From Gemmobacter sp. 24YEA27 (GTDB lineage Bacteria > Pseudomonadota > Alphaproteobacteria > Rhodobacterales > Rhodobacteraceae): DNA of 64,000 nt. The position numbers and the translations under genes were made by a program. The stretch is from the NCBI RefSeq assembly GCF_030052995.1, contig NZ_JASJPW010000004.1:1-64000 (forward strand). The letters run 5' to 3'. Below are positions 9,820 to 19,052 of this stretch, in pieces (position 1 is the first letter of the stretch; each line of letters starts with the position of its first letter). Under the pieces are notes generated by a model that was not told the DNA's origin, searched no databases, and saw only the letters and a list, made by a program, of their open reading frames with translations.

Positions 9820-11378
9820 ATGACATCTTTCCCTCTCACCGGCACACGCTCTGGCCTCAACCGGCGCGGCTTCCTTGCGGCAGGATCTGCGCTTGGTCTC
9901 TTGCTGCCGCTTGGCATGGCGCGCGCGGAAAGCGCGGCGCCGGTCAAGGGCGGTGTATTCAATCTGGGGATGGCCGGGGGCAGCACCGACAACTCGCTCG
10001 ACCCGCGCGCCTTTACCCAGCAGGTGCAGCGGGTGATCGGGGTTGCGGTCTGCAACCAGCTGGTCGAAGTGCTGCCCGATGGCACGCTGGCGCCCGAACT
10101 TGCCGAAAGCTGGGACAGCTCCGACGCCATCACCTGGGTCCTGAAGATCCGCAGCGGTGTCACCTTCCACAATGGCAAGACACTTGATGCCGCTGACGTG
10201 GTCTATTCGGTCAATCTGCATCGCGGTGAAGACACGACCTCGGGCGCGAAATCCCTGTTCAATACGATCAGCGACATTCAGGTGACCGCGCCGGATGAGG
10301 TGACGGTAGTGCTTGACAGCGCCAATGCTGAATTCATGCGCGTCTTCGCCGATTATCACGCAATGATCGTGCCCGATGGCTTCACCGACTGGCCGAACCT
10401 GACCGGCAGCGGCGGCTATCGGCTGGTCAGTTTTGACCCCGGCGTGCGGGCGGTGCTGGAACGCAACCCGGATTATTGGAAATCTGATCGCGCCCATGTC
10501 GATCAGGTGGTGATCCATGTGATCAATGACGGCACCTCGCGGCTCGCGGCGTTGCAAAGCGGCATGCTTGACGTGATAAATCAGGTCGACCGCAAGGTCG
10601 TGCCCTTCATCCGCAACAACCCGAAGCTGGAACTGGTGCGCTCGCCCGGTGCGGTCCACTGGACCTTTATCTGCGCCGCAGACAAAGAACCGACCAGCAA
10701 CAATCATATCCGCCAGGCGCTGATGTATGGCTGCGACCGCCAGGCGATGCTGGATCTGGTGATGGGCGGGCTGGGCTCGCTGGGGAATGATCACCCGATC
10801 TCGCCCGACAACCCCTATTACAATGCCGACCTGCCGCAGCGCCTGTTCGACCCGGAACGCGCGCAATTCCACCTCAAGGCCGCCGGGATGGAAGATTTCA
10901 GCATCGACCTCTATACGTCCGAGGCGGCGCTGCCGGAGGCAATTGACCTTTCGATGGTCTATGCCGCCAAGGCCGGGCCGGCGGGCCTGAAGATAAATGT
11001 GCAACGCCGCCCGGCGGATGGCTACTGGACCGACGCCTGGATGAAGCAGCCCTTCGCGGTGTCCAGCTGGCTGAACCGCCCGATCGACCAGACCTTCTCG
11101 CTGATCTATGGCACCGGATCGTCCTGGAATGAAAGCTACTGGTCGCATGAGCGCTTTGATGCGCTGCTGGCCGAGGCAAGGCCGCGCTCGACTTTGACCG
11201 CCGCAAAGAGATCTATGGCGAGATGCAGGCGATCCTGCACAATGAGGGGCCAAGCGCGATCCCGGTCTTTGCCGATTTCCTCGATGCGAAATCGGTGCGG
11301 GTCAAAGGGTTCGAGCCAAGCAATGTCGCAGACCTCTCGGGCGACCGCATCATCGAACGGATCTGGCTGGAAGGCTGA
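9820..11378 (+). CDS. Peptide/opine ABC transporter substrate-binding protein (SBP_bac_5), one frameshift
   Basis: Periplasmic DppA/OppA-type binding protein with a twin-arginine-like leader (NRRGFLAAGSALGLLLPLG, then MARAES). Family sections are NSLDPRAFTQQVQRVI, GTLAPELAESWDSSD, KIRSGVTFHNGKTLDAADV and GGYRLVSFDPG. The frame breaks near 11178; one base restores LAEAKAALDFDRRKEIYGEM, and the protein ends RIIERIWLEG at 11378. The start at 9820 has AGGGA upstream; 9799 is possible. No permease or ATPase genes follow, so it must share a membrane complex encoded elsewhere or act alone. Confidence 0.87.
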
Positions 11379-11429
11379 CCGCCGCTCCAGGGGCTCCCCG
11401 GGTGCAACACGTGCCGCCCGGGCCATTCC

Positions 11430-11451
11430 GGTGACCGGAAACCCGGTCACC
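11430..11451. other. Strong intergenic hairpin
   Basis: GGTGACCGG at 11430-11438 pairs perfectly with CCGGTCACC at 11443-11451 around a four-base loop. No T-run follows. It sits just after the binding-protein gene and may stabilise its 3' end or attenuate read-through. Confidence 0.45.
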
Positions 11452-11473
11452 GTCCTCATAACCGGAGAACTGC

Positions 11474-12505
11474 ATGTCCCTCACCTCCGTCTGGTGTGAG
11501 CCGGACCTGAGCGCCCAGGGGCGCCAGGTCGGCTGGATCCGTGTCGAGCATTCTGTCCATCGTTCCGCCTATGGCACAATCGCTATTCCTTTTGCGGTTT
11601 TCGCCAATGGCGAGGGGCCGACGATCCTTCTGATGGCGGGCTCGCATGGGGATGAATATGAGGGCAGCTGGCTCTGACGCGGCTGATCCGCAGCCTTGAT
11701 GTCAGCCGAATCAGGGGCCGGATCCTCGTTCTGCCGGCGGCAAATCTGCCGCTGTTGTCGCGGGCCAGCGCACCTCTCCGCTTGATGGTGGCAATCTCAA
11801 CCGCAGCTTTGCGGATCACTATACCGACACCCCAACCGGGCAGATCGCGGCGTTCATCGCCGAAGAGCTGCTGCCGCTATGTGACGCGATGCTGGATCTG
11901 CATTCGGGGGGCAGTTCGCTGCGCCATCTTTCCTGTTCCTATGCCGATCTGGGCTGTGATGCCGTGATCGCGGCGAGGACTTTCGCCGCGCTTGAGGCGA
12001 TGAATGCGCCGCTGTCCTGGGCGCAGGCGGGGATCCCTGCCGCGCCGGTCGCCGGACGGGCGGCTTTGCGCAAAGGGGTCATGCATCTCTCGGGCGAATT
12101 TGGCGGCGGCGGGGCGCTGAATGCCGCTGATCTGAATGTGGCCGAGCGCTGTATCTACCGCCTCCTCGACCATCTCGGCATCCTGGAAATGGCTGCGGAA
12201 TGGCGGGCGGAAATCGCAACCCGCTTCGTCTTCAACACGCAGGCCCATTTCACCTATGCCCCCGGGGAAGGCGTGTTCGAGCCCTGGCAGAGCCCGGCGA
12301 TGTGGTGGAAAAGGGTCAGCCTGCCGGCTGGATCCACCGGCCGGAACACCCGGAAGACGTCCCGATCCCCTTGCATTTCACCAGCGACGGGATCGTCGCG
12401 GTGGTGCGTGCGATGGGGCGCTGCCTGCCTGGCGACTGCCTGTTCCAGTTGCTGGAGGAGACACCGCGCGCGGCGGTCCTTGCGGGGATCAATGCGCTGA
12501 AATGA
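11474..12505 (+). CDS. Succinylglutamate desuccinylase/aspartoacylase family protein, three frameshifts
   Basis: Zinc carboxypeptidase-like deacylase of the AstE/AspA family. The metal ligands are visible as AGSHGDEYEG (His and Glu) and MLDLHSGG (second His), with the substrate Arg in GGNLNRSFADHYTD. Frame breaks near 11664, 11750 and 12283 are each repaired by one G or C, giving EGQLALTRLIRSLD, NLPAVVAGQRTSPLDGG and FEPLAEPGDVVEKGQPAGW. The C-terminal beta domain ends with LLEETPRAAVLAGINALK. Its stop overlaps the next ATG (ATGA). It would remove an acyl group from an amino-acid derivative. With the binding protein upstream and an aldolase downstream it suggests uptake and breakdown of an N-acylated or modified amino acid. 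Confidence 0.85.
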
Positions 12506-13563
12506 TTGATTTCCGGTCTGATAACAGCTGCCCGCCATCTCCGGAGCTGCTCGATGCCCTCGCGCCCGTGCTGCGCCAGGGTCATTCGCCCTATGCCGCG
12601 GATGAGATCACGAAAAGGGTCGAAGGCCGCTTTTGTGAGATCTTTGACCGCGATCTGCGCTTTTTCCCGTTGTTTTCCGGGACTGCGGCGAATGCGCTGG
12701 CGCTGACACAGCTCGCGCCGCGTTTTGCCGAAGTGATCTGCCATCGCGACTCCCATATCAATCTCGACGAATGCGGCGCGGTTGAATTCCAGTCGGGGGC
12801 CCGACTGCTGCCCGTTGGGGCGCGCGACGGCAGGATCTCGCCCGACGATCTGCCCCCCCTTCATGACAGCCAGGATCCGCACCGGATGCGACCGGCTGTG
12901 CTGTCGCTCAGCCAGTGCACGGAAATGGGCACCGCCTACCGCGCCGCCGACATCCGGGCGCTGACCGGGCCGGCACGGGCGGCCGGGCTGGGCGTCCATA
13001 TGGATGGCACCCGCTTTGCCAATGCGCTGGCGACAACCGGCAGTACACCGGCGGATCTGAGCTGGCGCGCCGGCGTCGATATCCTCTGCCTCGGCGCGAC
13101 CAAAAGCGGTGCGCCCGGGGCCGAAGCGGTTCTGATCTTTAACCCCGATCAGGCCGCCGGATTTGACCGGCTGATGAAACGCGCCGGGCATCTGGCATCG
13201 CGGCTCTGGTTCCTTTCGGCCCAGATCGAAGCCTGGCTGGAAAATGACCTCTGGCTGCGGCTGGCCGCGCATAGCAACGCCATGGCGAGCCAGCTTGCCG
13301 GTCTTATGCGGGCCGCAGGTCACAGCCCGCTTTATCCGGTCGAAGCGAATATGCTGTTTTTTGCCGCCAGTGCCGGGCAGAGCGAAGCGCTGAACCAGGC
13401 CGGTTTCGCGCATTATCTCATTGCCCGGTCAGACGGGCAGACCGCGATCCGGCTGGTCACCTCCCATGCCACAAGCGGTGCGGATATCGAACGGCTGGCG
13501 GCGGTGCTGCCCGGCATCCTCGGGCAAAGTGACAAGGTCTCACAAACCGCCGCCGCCATCTGA
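12502..13563 (+). CDS. Threonine aldolase-like PLP enzyme (beta-eliminating lyase family)
   Basis: 353 residues of fold-type I. Sections are MIDFRSDNSCPPSPELLDAL at the start, FPLFSGTAANALAL for phosphate binding, a His stacking region (HRDSHINLDECGA), GVHMDGTRFANAL with the cofactor Asp, and ILCLGATKSGAPGAEAV with the PLP Lys. Low-specificity L-threonine aldolases cleave beta-hydroxy amino acids to glycine and an aldehyde. It overlaps the acylase gene by ATGA, so the two are translationally coupled, consistent with deacylation followed by retro-aldol cleavage (inference). Its end overlaps the convergent AraC gene by 24 bases. Confidence 0.86.
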   Translation: MIDFRSDNSCPPSPELLDALAPVLRQGHSPYAADEITKRVEGRFCEIFDRDLRFFPLFSGTAANALALTQLAPRFAEVICHRDSHINLDECGAVEFQSGARLLPVGARDGRISPDDLPPLHDSQDPHRMRPAVLSLSQCTEMGTAYRAADIRALTGPARAAGLGVHMDGTRFANALATTGSTPADLSWRAGVDILCLGATKSGAPGAEAVLIFNPDQAAGFDRLMKRAGHLASRLWFLSAQIEAWLENDLWLRLAAHSNAMASQLAGLMRAAGHSPLYPVEANMLFFAASAGQSEALNQAGFAHYLIARSDGQTAIRLVTSHATSGADIERLAAVLPGILGQSDKVSQTAAAI

Positions 13564-14432
13564 CTGACGCCAGGCGGTCGGTGACAGACCGACCACCCGG
13601 CGAAATTCACGGCTGAAATGATAGATGTCGCTGAAGCCGCAGGCCTCAGCGACCGCCGAGACCGTGACCCCCTGGCGCAGCAGCAGATCCTGAGCGCGCT
13701 GGATCCGCTGCCGCCGGAGCCAGTCTCGCGGTGTCGTCTGCAGATGCGCGCTGAACAGCCGGCGCAGCTGTGCTGCGCTCATCCGGGCTGTTACGACCAT
13801 GTCTTCCGCCGTCCAGCGCAGCTCGGGGCGGGCACCCATCGCGGCGATCAGGCGCATCAGCGCGGGCGGCAGGCGGTCGCTTTCAAGCGCCAGTCTTTCG
13901 GCATTCAGCAGGGACCAGAGTTCGCCGATCTGCCGGTTTATCAGCAGATCCTGGTTCGTGCCCCGCTCGCGCATCAGATCAAAGAGGCGGGAAAACCAGT
14001 CGGCGACCGCCGCCCCGCGCGCAATCGGGATCCGCCCCGCGGGGCCGAACAGCAGGCGCATCATTTCTGTCGCCTCGGCCCCGGTGATGCGCAGCCAGTA
14101 CAGCACCCAGGGATTCTGTCGGTCGGCGAAATGGCCATGCGGCTGATCGCCCGCAATCACTGCGCAGGTCGAGGGCCGATCCGGCGCAGCTCCTCGCCGA
14201 TGCGGATCGTGCCCTGCCCTTCCCGGCAATACAGCAGATCGAAACCCGGCGAGGACATCCGGCTGATCGCATAATCCGGCCCACAGATCACATGGCCCGC
14301 CCGGGCAACACGGGTGACTGCGCCGTCCCAGCGGGGATCGGGCAGCGTATGCAGGTTTTCGACAAAAACCGTTCGTTTTTCGCGGAGCGCAATCATGCGC
14401 GTTTTGTACAAATAATTGATCTGAGAGTCCAT
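13540..14432 (-). CDS. AraC family transcriptional regulator, one frameshift
   Basis: The N-terminal sensing domain starts MDSQINYLYKTRMIALREKRT with FDLLYCREGQGTIRIGEE of the cupin type. The C-terminal double helix-turn-helix has ARMSAAQLRRLFSAHLQTTP and VAEACGFSDIYHFSREFRR. The frame breaks near 14175; one C restores RRIGPSTCAVIAGDQPHG. About 297 residues after repair. It is divergent from the PhyH gene across 110 bases and is the likely regulator of the 14.5-21.3 kb sugar operon. An effector sugar would be expected. Confidence 0.87.
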
Positions 14433-14542
14433 TTTAGAATGGCGCCCGACAGGTCATAACCGCCACAGGAGGGGCCGCTGCAGCCATGGCGCGCGGTCCG
14501 GAGGATCGGATTTCATTTCGAAGACAGAGGGAGGGCCGGGTC

Positions 14543-15304
14543 ATGCTCATGCCGACCAGGGACCAGCAGAACCGCTATGCGGAAGATGGCTTCTATATCG
14601 TCAAAGGGCTGCTTTCAGCCGAAGAAGTCACCAATTTCCGGGACCACGCCCGCAAGCAGCTTGAAGAAGAGGCCCGCGAAGGCAGTGTCATGGCCAAGGG
14701 TGATCGCGATGGCAAAAGCACGCTTCTGAAGATGTGGAACACCGCTGGCGATGACAAATACGGGCTTCTGGCCCGTGACCAGCGCATGGTGCTGCAGGCT
14801 GAAGCGCTGCTGGGCGAAGAAAGCTATCTCTACAGCCACAAAATGACGATGAAGCAGCCCCGCGAGGGCGGCGCCTGGGAATGGCACCAGGATTTCGGCT
14901 ATTGGTACAACAATGGCTGTCTGCGCCCCGATATGCTGTCGATCTACATCTCGCTGGACAAGGCGACGAAAGAAAACGGCTGCCTTCAGGTGCTGAGCGG
15001 CACGCATAAGCTCGGCCGTCTGGATCACGTCCGCGAAGACGGTCAGACCAATGTGGCGCGCACCCATCTCGAAGCCGCCATCGAGCGTTACGAGCATCTT
15101 TATGTCGAGATGGAAGCCGGCGACGCGCTGGTGTTCCACGGCAATCTGCTGCACCGCTCGGATGCGAACAACAGCGACACCTATCGCTGGGGTTACATTT
15201 GCTCTTATAACGCCGTCTCGAATGCGCCCTTCGCCCGTCTGCGTGAATACGGCAATTACGAAGAGATGAAGCCGGTTCCTGCCGGCAGCTTCATGGCTGC
15301 CTGA
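14543..15304 (+). CDS. Phytanoyl-CoA dioxygenase (PhyH) family protein
   Basis: 253 residues, non-haem Fe(II)/2-oxoglutarate oxygenase fold. The facial triad is H115 and D117 in WEWHQDFGYWYNNG and a distal His in VFHGNLLHRSDANNS (H199 or H204, the second most likely). Other conserved parts are SIYISLDKATKENGCLQVLS and GTHKLGRLDH. The ATG at 14543 follows GAGGGAGGG. Such enzymes hydroxylate small molecules using 2-oxoglutarate and oxygen. Being the first gene before a ribose-type importer, PfkB kinase, RbsD and PanB-like gene is unusual and suggests that it oxidises or demethylates the imported sugar. Alternatively it may act on an unrelated metabolite. Family certain, substrate unknown. Confidence 0.9.
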   Translation: MLMPTRDQQNRYAEDGFYIVKGLLSAEEVTNFRDHARKQLEEEAREGSVMAKGDRDGKSTLLKMWNTAGDDKYGLLARDQRMVLQAEALLGEESYLYSHKMTMKQPREGGAWEWHQDFGYWYNNGCLRPDMLSIYISLDKATKENGCLQVLSGTHKLGRLDHVREDGQTNVARTHLEAAIERYEHLYVEMEAGDALVFHGNLLHRSDANNSDTYRWGYICSYNAVSNAPFARLREYGNYEEMKPVPAGSFMAA

Positions 15305-15325
15305 CTTCGGTTCTCCTGAGCCATT

Positions 15326-15347
15326 ATGGCCCGCGACGGCGGGCCAT
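15326..15347. terminator. Hairpin after PhyH gene (attenuator or weak terminator)
   Basis: ATGGCCCGC at 15326-15334 pairs perfectly with GCGGGCCAT at 15339-15347, loop GACG. There is no long T-run, so partial termination or transcript stabilisation ahead of the permease gene is likelier than full termination. Confidence 0.45.
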
Positions 15348-15396
15348 TCGCCATCCCAGAAAGGCCCTGATTGCGGCCATCCCGGAAAGGAAACTG

Positions 15397-16410
15397 GTGA
15401 CAGGATCTCTGGCACAGCCTGCCGCAAAAGCGGCAAAAAAGCGGTTCCTGCGGTTCGGCGGGCGCGAAACCGGCGTCGCGCTGGCCCTTTTGGTCATGTG
15501 TATTGCACTGACGCTGCTGAATGACCGCTTTCTCACGACCAACAATCTGCTGAATATCGGGCGTCAGGTCTCGCTTCTGGGGATCATGGCGGTCGGCATG
15601 ACCTTCGTGCTCGCCTCGGGCGAAGTCGACCTCTCCGTGGGGTCGATTTATGCGTTTTGCGGTCTGGTGACCGGCATGGTGATCGTCGCCGCCTACGGGC
15701 TTTTCGCGGCCCTCGTGCTGGGCATCCTGGCCGGGATTGTGATCGGCATCATCAACGGGCTTTTGTCGACCTATGGGCGGCTGCCCTCGCTGATCGCGAC
15801 GCTTGGCATGTTGTCGATGGTGCGCGGCGCAGCACTGATCCTGACGGATGGCCGCCCGGTGACCGTCAACGCCAAAAACGGCGCCGCGCCGGATGTGCTG
15901 GCGCAGTTCACCTTCCTTGGTCAGGGCTCGGTTGGCGGCATCCCGATGCAGCTTGTATTCTTTGCCCTGATCGCGCTGGCGGGCTGGTTCCTGCTGGCGC
16001 GGACCTCGTTCGGCTTTCGCGTGCTGGCGGTGGGCGGATCGACCAAGGCGGCACGCGTCTCCGGGATCTCGGTCGAGCACGTCAAGATCGCAGCCTTTGC
16101 GCTGATGGGTGGCCTCGCGGCCTTTGCCGGTATCCTGTCGATCGCCTTCCTGCCCTCGGGCCAGGCAGGGCGCACCGGACTGGGGCTGGAGCTGGACGTG
16201 ATCGCGGCAACAATTGTCGGCGGCACCTCGCTTGCGGGCGGTGAAGGCACCATCATCGGCACCATCCTTGGTGTGCTGATTATCGGCGTCTTACGCAACG
16301 GGCTGGTGCTGACCGGGGTTTCGCCATTCGCCCAGGAATTCCTGATCGGCCTCGTCATCGTCGTCGCGGTTGCCATCGACAAATGGACCATCCGGGAACG
16401 CCGGATCTGA
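15397..16410 (+). CDS. Ribose-type ABC transporter permease (RbsC-like)
   Basis: 337 residues with about nine to ten membrane segments of the CUT2 permease family. Motifs are TFVLASGEVDLSVGSIYAF, GRLPSLIATLGMLSMVRGAA, VLAVGGSTKAARVSGI and the late loop IVGGTSLAGGEGTIIGTILG. It starts with GTG at 15397 behind GGAAAGGAAA. Intact frame. It is the only permease gene of this operon, so it would act as a homodimer, as in ribose importers. It works with the binding protein at 16477 and the ATPase at 17511. Confidence 0.92.
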   Translation: MTGSLAQPAAKAAKKRFLRFGGRETGVALALLVMCIALTLLNDRFLTTNNLLNIGRQVSLLGIMAVGMTFVLASGEVDLSVGSIYAFCGLVTGMVIVAAYGLFAALVLGILAGIVIGIINGLLSTYGRLPSLIATLGMLSMVRGAALILTDGRPVTVNAKNGAAPDVLAQFTFLGQGSVGGIPMQLVFFALIALAGWFLLARTSFGFRVLAVGGSTKAARVSGISVEHVKIAAFALMGGLAAFAGILSIAFLPSGQAGRTGLGLELDVIAATIVGGTSLAGGEGTIIGTILGVLIIGVLRNGLVLTGVSPFAQEFLIGLVIVVAVAIDKWTIRERRI

Positions 16411-16476
16411 ATGACCCCGACAGGGGCGATCATGCGGGAGGGCATGATCGAAAACAACAAAGAGGGAGGAACTCAG

Positions 16477-17442
16477 ATGAAGAAACTGCTTGGAACCGCA
16501 CTGGTCGCGGGGCTTGCCTGGCCGATGCTGGCCGGAGCTGACCCGATCCATGTCAAGGATTTCGCCCTTGCGCCGCGGATCGCGGCAAAGGTGGCTGCGG
16601 GCGAAGAGCTGAACATCTTTGTCTCGTATCACGATGTCTCGAATGAATTCGCGCCGAAGATCCGCGCAGGCGTCGAGCGCGGCGATGCGCTGGACAAGGT
16701 CAAAGCGAAATTCATCGGTCCGGTTGGCGCAGGTGCCGATGGCCAGATCAACGAGATCGAGGCGCTGCTGGACACGATGGACGGGCTGGCAATTTCCTCG
16801 GTCTCGACCGATGCGCTGGCACCGATCATCGACCGCGTGGTCGAGGCGGGCATCCCGGTCATCACCTATAATACCGACAATCCCGACAGCAAACGCATCG
16901 CATTCGCCGGCCAGGATCTGATCCAGTCGGGCCGCGAAGCCGGCAAGCTGATGTGTGAGGTTCATCCCGAGGGCAAGCTGCTGATCCTGACGCTGGACGC
17001 GGCCGCGCAATGGTCGCTCGACCGCGAAAGCGGCGCGCGCGAGGCGATGGCAGCAAATTGCCCCGGGGCCGAGGTGGTGCAGACCGTCAATACCGGCACC
17101 GATCCGCAGGAAATGTATGCCGCGATTGAAAACGCGATGCTTGGAAACCCGGAAATCTCGGGGCTTCTGAGCCTTGAATGCTGCACCACTCCGGCAGCCG
17201 GTTCCTGGGTGGATCGCAATGGCCGCGCGGGCGAGGTCAAGATCGTCGGTTTCGACCTGCTCGACCAGACGGTTGAGTTCGTCGAGAATGGGGTGATCCA
17301 GGCGACCATCGACCAGGCTCCGGAAGCCCAGGGCTTTGCTGCCGTTGATCTGCTGGCGAAGTTTCTCAACGGCGAGACCATTGACGATCTCGACACCGGC
17401 GTCGGCATCTTCACCTCTGCAAATATCGCAGACGTGAACTGA
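16477..17442 (+). CDS. Ribose-type ABC transporter substrate-binding protein
   Basis: 321 residues with a Sec signal peptide (MKKLLGTALVAGLAWPML) and the Peripla_BP_4 fold: LNIFVSYHDVSNEFAPKI, INEIEALLDTMDGLAISS, GIPVITYNTDNPDSKR, GSWVDRNGRAGEVKIVGFD. The start is set by GGGAGG before the ATG at 16477. A stable hairpin follows the stop, as often seen after highly expressed binding proteins. The ligand is likely a pentose or related sugar given the RbsD and PfkB genes downstream (inference). Confidence 0.91.
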   Translation: MKKLLGTALVAGLAWPMLAGADPIHVKDFALAPRIAAKVAAGEELNIFVSYHDVSNEFAPKIRAGVERGDALDKVKAKFIGPVGAGADGQINEIEALLDTMDGLAISSVSTDALAPIIDRVVEAGIPVITYNTDNPDSKRIAFAGQDLIQSGREAGKLMCEVHPEGKLLILTLDAAAQWSLDRESGAREAMAANCPGAEVVQTVNTGTDPQEMYAAIENAMLGNPEISGLLSLECCTTPAAGSWVDRNGRAGEVKIVGFDLLDQTVEFVENGVIQATIDQAPEAQGFAAVDLLAKFLNGETIDDLDTGVGIFTSANIADVN

Positions 17443-17448
17443 TCAAAG

Positions 17449-17479
17449 CGTCCCGGGCTCGTCAGGGCCCGGGACGTTT
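17449..17479 (+). terminator. Hairpin after binding-protein gene (attenuator)
   Basis: CGTCCCGGGC at 17449-17458 pairs perfectly with GCCCGGGACG at 17467-17476 and is followed by TTTC. It lies seven bases after the stop codon. It probably reduces read-through into the ATPase gene and raises binding-protein message relative to it. Confidence 0.6.
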
Positions 17480-17510
17480 CCCGGACAGTTTCTGAACAGA
17501 TCGGCACGGA

Positions 17511-19052
17511 ATGCAGATGGATACGTCTCCTGTCGTCAGTTTTCAGCGGATCGGCAAATCTTTCCCCGGTGTGCGCGCGCTCTCGAATGTGTCGCTGTCG
17601 CTGAACCCGGGCGAGATTCACGCCGTGATCGGTGAGAATGGCGCGGGAAAATCGACGCTTATGAATATTCTCGCGGGCGTTCTGGCGCCAAGCGAGGGCA
17701 CGCTTATGCTGGATGGCAAGCCGCTGCGGCTGGCCTCGCCGCTGGACGCGCGGCGCCGCGGGATCGCCGTGGTGTTCCAGGAACTGTCTTTGTGCCGCAA
17801 TCTCTCGGTCGGCGAGAATGTGATGCTGCCGGCGCTGGCAGAGATCCCGTCCTGGCAGCTGATCCGGCGGGCGCGCGCCCAGGGACAATCGCGCGATATC
17901 CTCGCCCGGCTCGGCATGGATATCGACCCCGCGACACCTTTGCGCGATCTGTCGGTGGCGCAGATGCAGCTGGTCGAGATCGCCCGCGCGCTGGCCCGCA
18001 AGGTGCGGGTTCTGGTGCTGGATGAGCCAAATTCGGCGCTCTCGCCGCATGAATCCGAACACCTGTTCAACATCATGCGCCAGCTGCGCGCGGATGGCGT
18101 GGCGATTGTCTATATCTCGCATCACCTGAACGAGGTTCTGGCGCTGTCTGACCGGATCAGCGTCATGCGTGATGGCGAACTGGTCGAAAGCATCACCGAT
18201 CTGACCGGTATCGAAGTGCCGCATCTGGTGGCCGCGATGGTCGGGCGCGATCTGGGGGATGCCGCGCCTTACGGGCTGACCCATCCGCCGCGCGACACGG
18301 CGCCTGTTCTGTCCCTGCGCGACTTCCGGGTGCCGGGCGAAATCAATGGCATCTCGCTTGATCTGCGCCCCGGCGAGATCCTCGGGATCGGCGGCCTGCC
18401 CGGCAGCGGCAAGGATATCCTGGCCGAGGCGATTTTCGGCCTCTGTCCGCGTTCCGGCACCGTAACCATTGCCGGCCAGACCCTGCCGGCGCAAAGGCCG
18501 ATGACTGCCATTCAGACCGGAATTGCACTGATCCCGGCGGATCGCCGCAATGGCGGCGCGCTTTTGTCGATGTCGGTGGCGCAGAATGTGGTGTCCTCGA
18601 CGCTCGACCGCCATTCGAAGATCGGCGTTTTGCTGAATGCGCTGATCGGGCAAACCGCCGGTCAGCAGATCCGCGCCTTTGATGCGCGCGTATCCGGGCC
18701 GGGACAGGTGATGGGCACGCTTTCGGGCGGCAATCAGCAAAAGATCATTCTGTCGCGCGGGATTGTCTCAGAGCCGAAGGTTCTGATCCTGCATGAACCG
18801 ACCCGCGGCATCGATGTCGGCGCGAAAGCCGAGATCTACGCGATCCTCAAGCGCCTCGCCGAAGAGGGGCTGGCGGTTCTGATGATCTCATCGGAACTGC
18901 CGGAGCTGGTGCTGCACGCGAACCGCGTTGTGATGATGGCGCATGGCCAGGTCTCGCGCGATTTCACCGGAGCAGAGATTTCCGAACAAAATCTGATGAT
19001 GGCGGCAAGTGTGCAGCCCGCGCATCTGTCCGAAGTGGAGGGGGCAGCATGA
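17511..19052 (+). CDS. Ribose-type ABC transporter ATP-binding protein (RbsA-like)
   Basis: 513 residues, two nucleotide-binding domains. Domain 1 has Walker A VIGENGAGKSTLMNILAG, signature region LRDLSVAQMQLVEIARALA and Walker B VLVLDEPNSALS. Domain 2 has a degenerate Walker A (GIGGLPGSGKDILAEAIFG), a good signature (TLSGGNQQKIILSRGIV) and Walker B LILHEPTRGIDVGAKAEIY in which the usual Asp is His. A weaker second site is normal for this family. Its stop overlaps the kinase ATG. Start at 17511; the ATG at 17517 is possible. Confidence 0.92.
   Translation: MQMDTSPVVSFQRIGKSFPGVRALSNVSLSLNPGEIHAVIGENGAGKSTLMNILAGVLAPSEGTLMLDGKPLRLASPLDARRRGIAVVFQELSLCRNLSVGENVMLPALAEIPSWQLIRRARAQGQSRDILARLGMDIDPATPLRDLSVAQMQLVEIARALARKVRVLVLDEPNSALSPHESEHLFNIMRQLRADGVAIVYISHHLNEVLALSDRISVMRDGELVESITDLTGIEVPHLVAAMVGRDLGDAAPYGLTHPPRDTAPVLSLRDFRVPGEINGISLDLRPGEILGIGGLPGSGKDILAEAIFGLCPRSGTVTIAGQTLPAQRPMTAIQTGIALIPADRRNGGALLSMSVAQNVVSSTLDRHSKIGVLLNALIGQTAGQQIRAFDARVSGPGQVMGTLSGGNQQKIILSRGIVSEPKVLILHEPTRGIDVGAKAEIYAILKRLAEEGLAVLMISSELPELVLHANRVVMMAHGQVSRDFTGAEISEQNLMMAASVQPAHLSEVEGAA

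Noticed and set aside
16962..18740. 592-codon minus-strand open frame opposite the RbsA-like ATPase
   Set aside because: Low-complexity Arg/Gln/His-rich shadow; the plus strand has full ATPase motifs and coupled starts.
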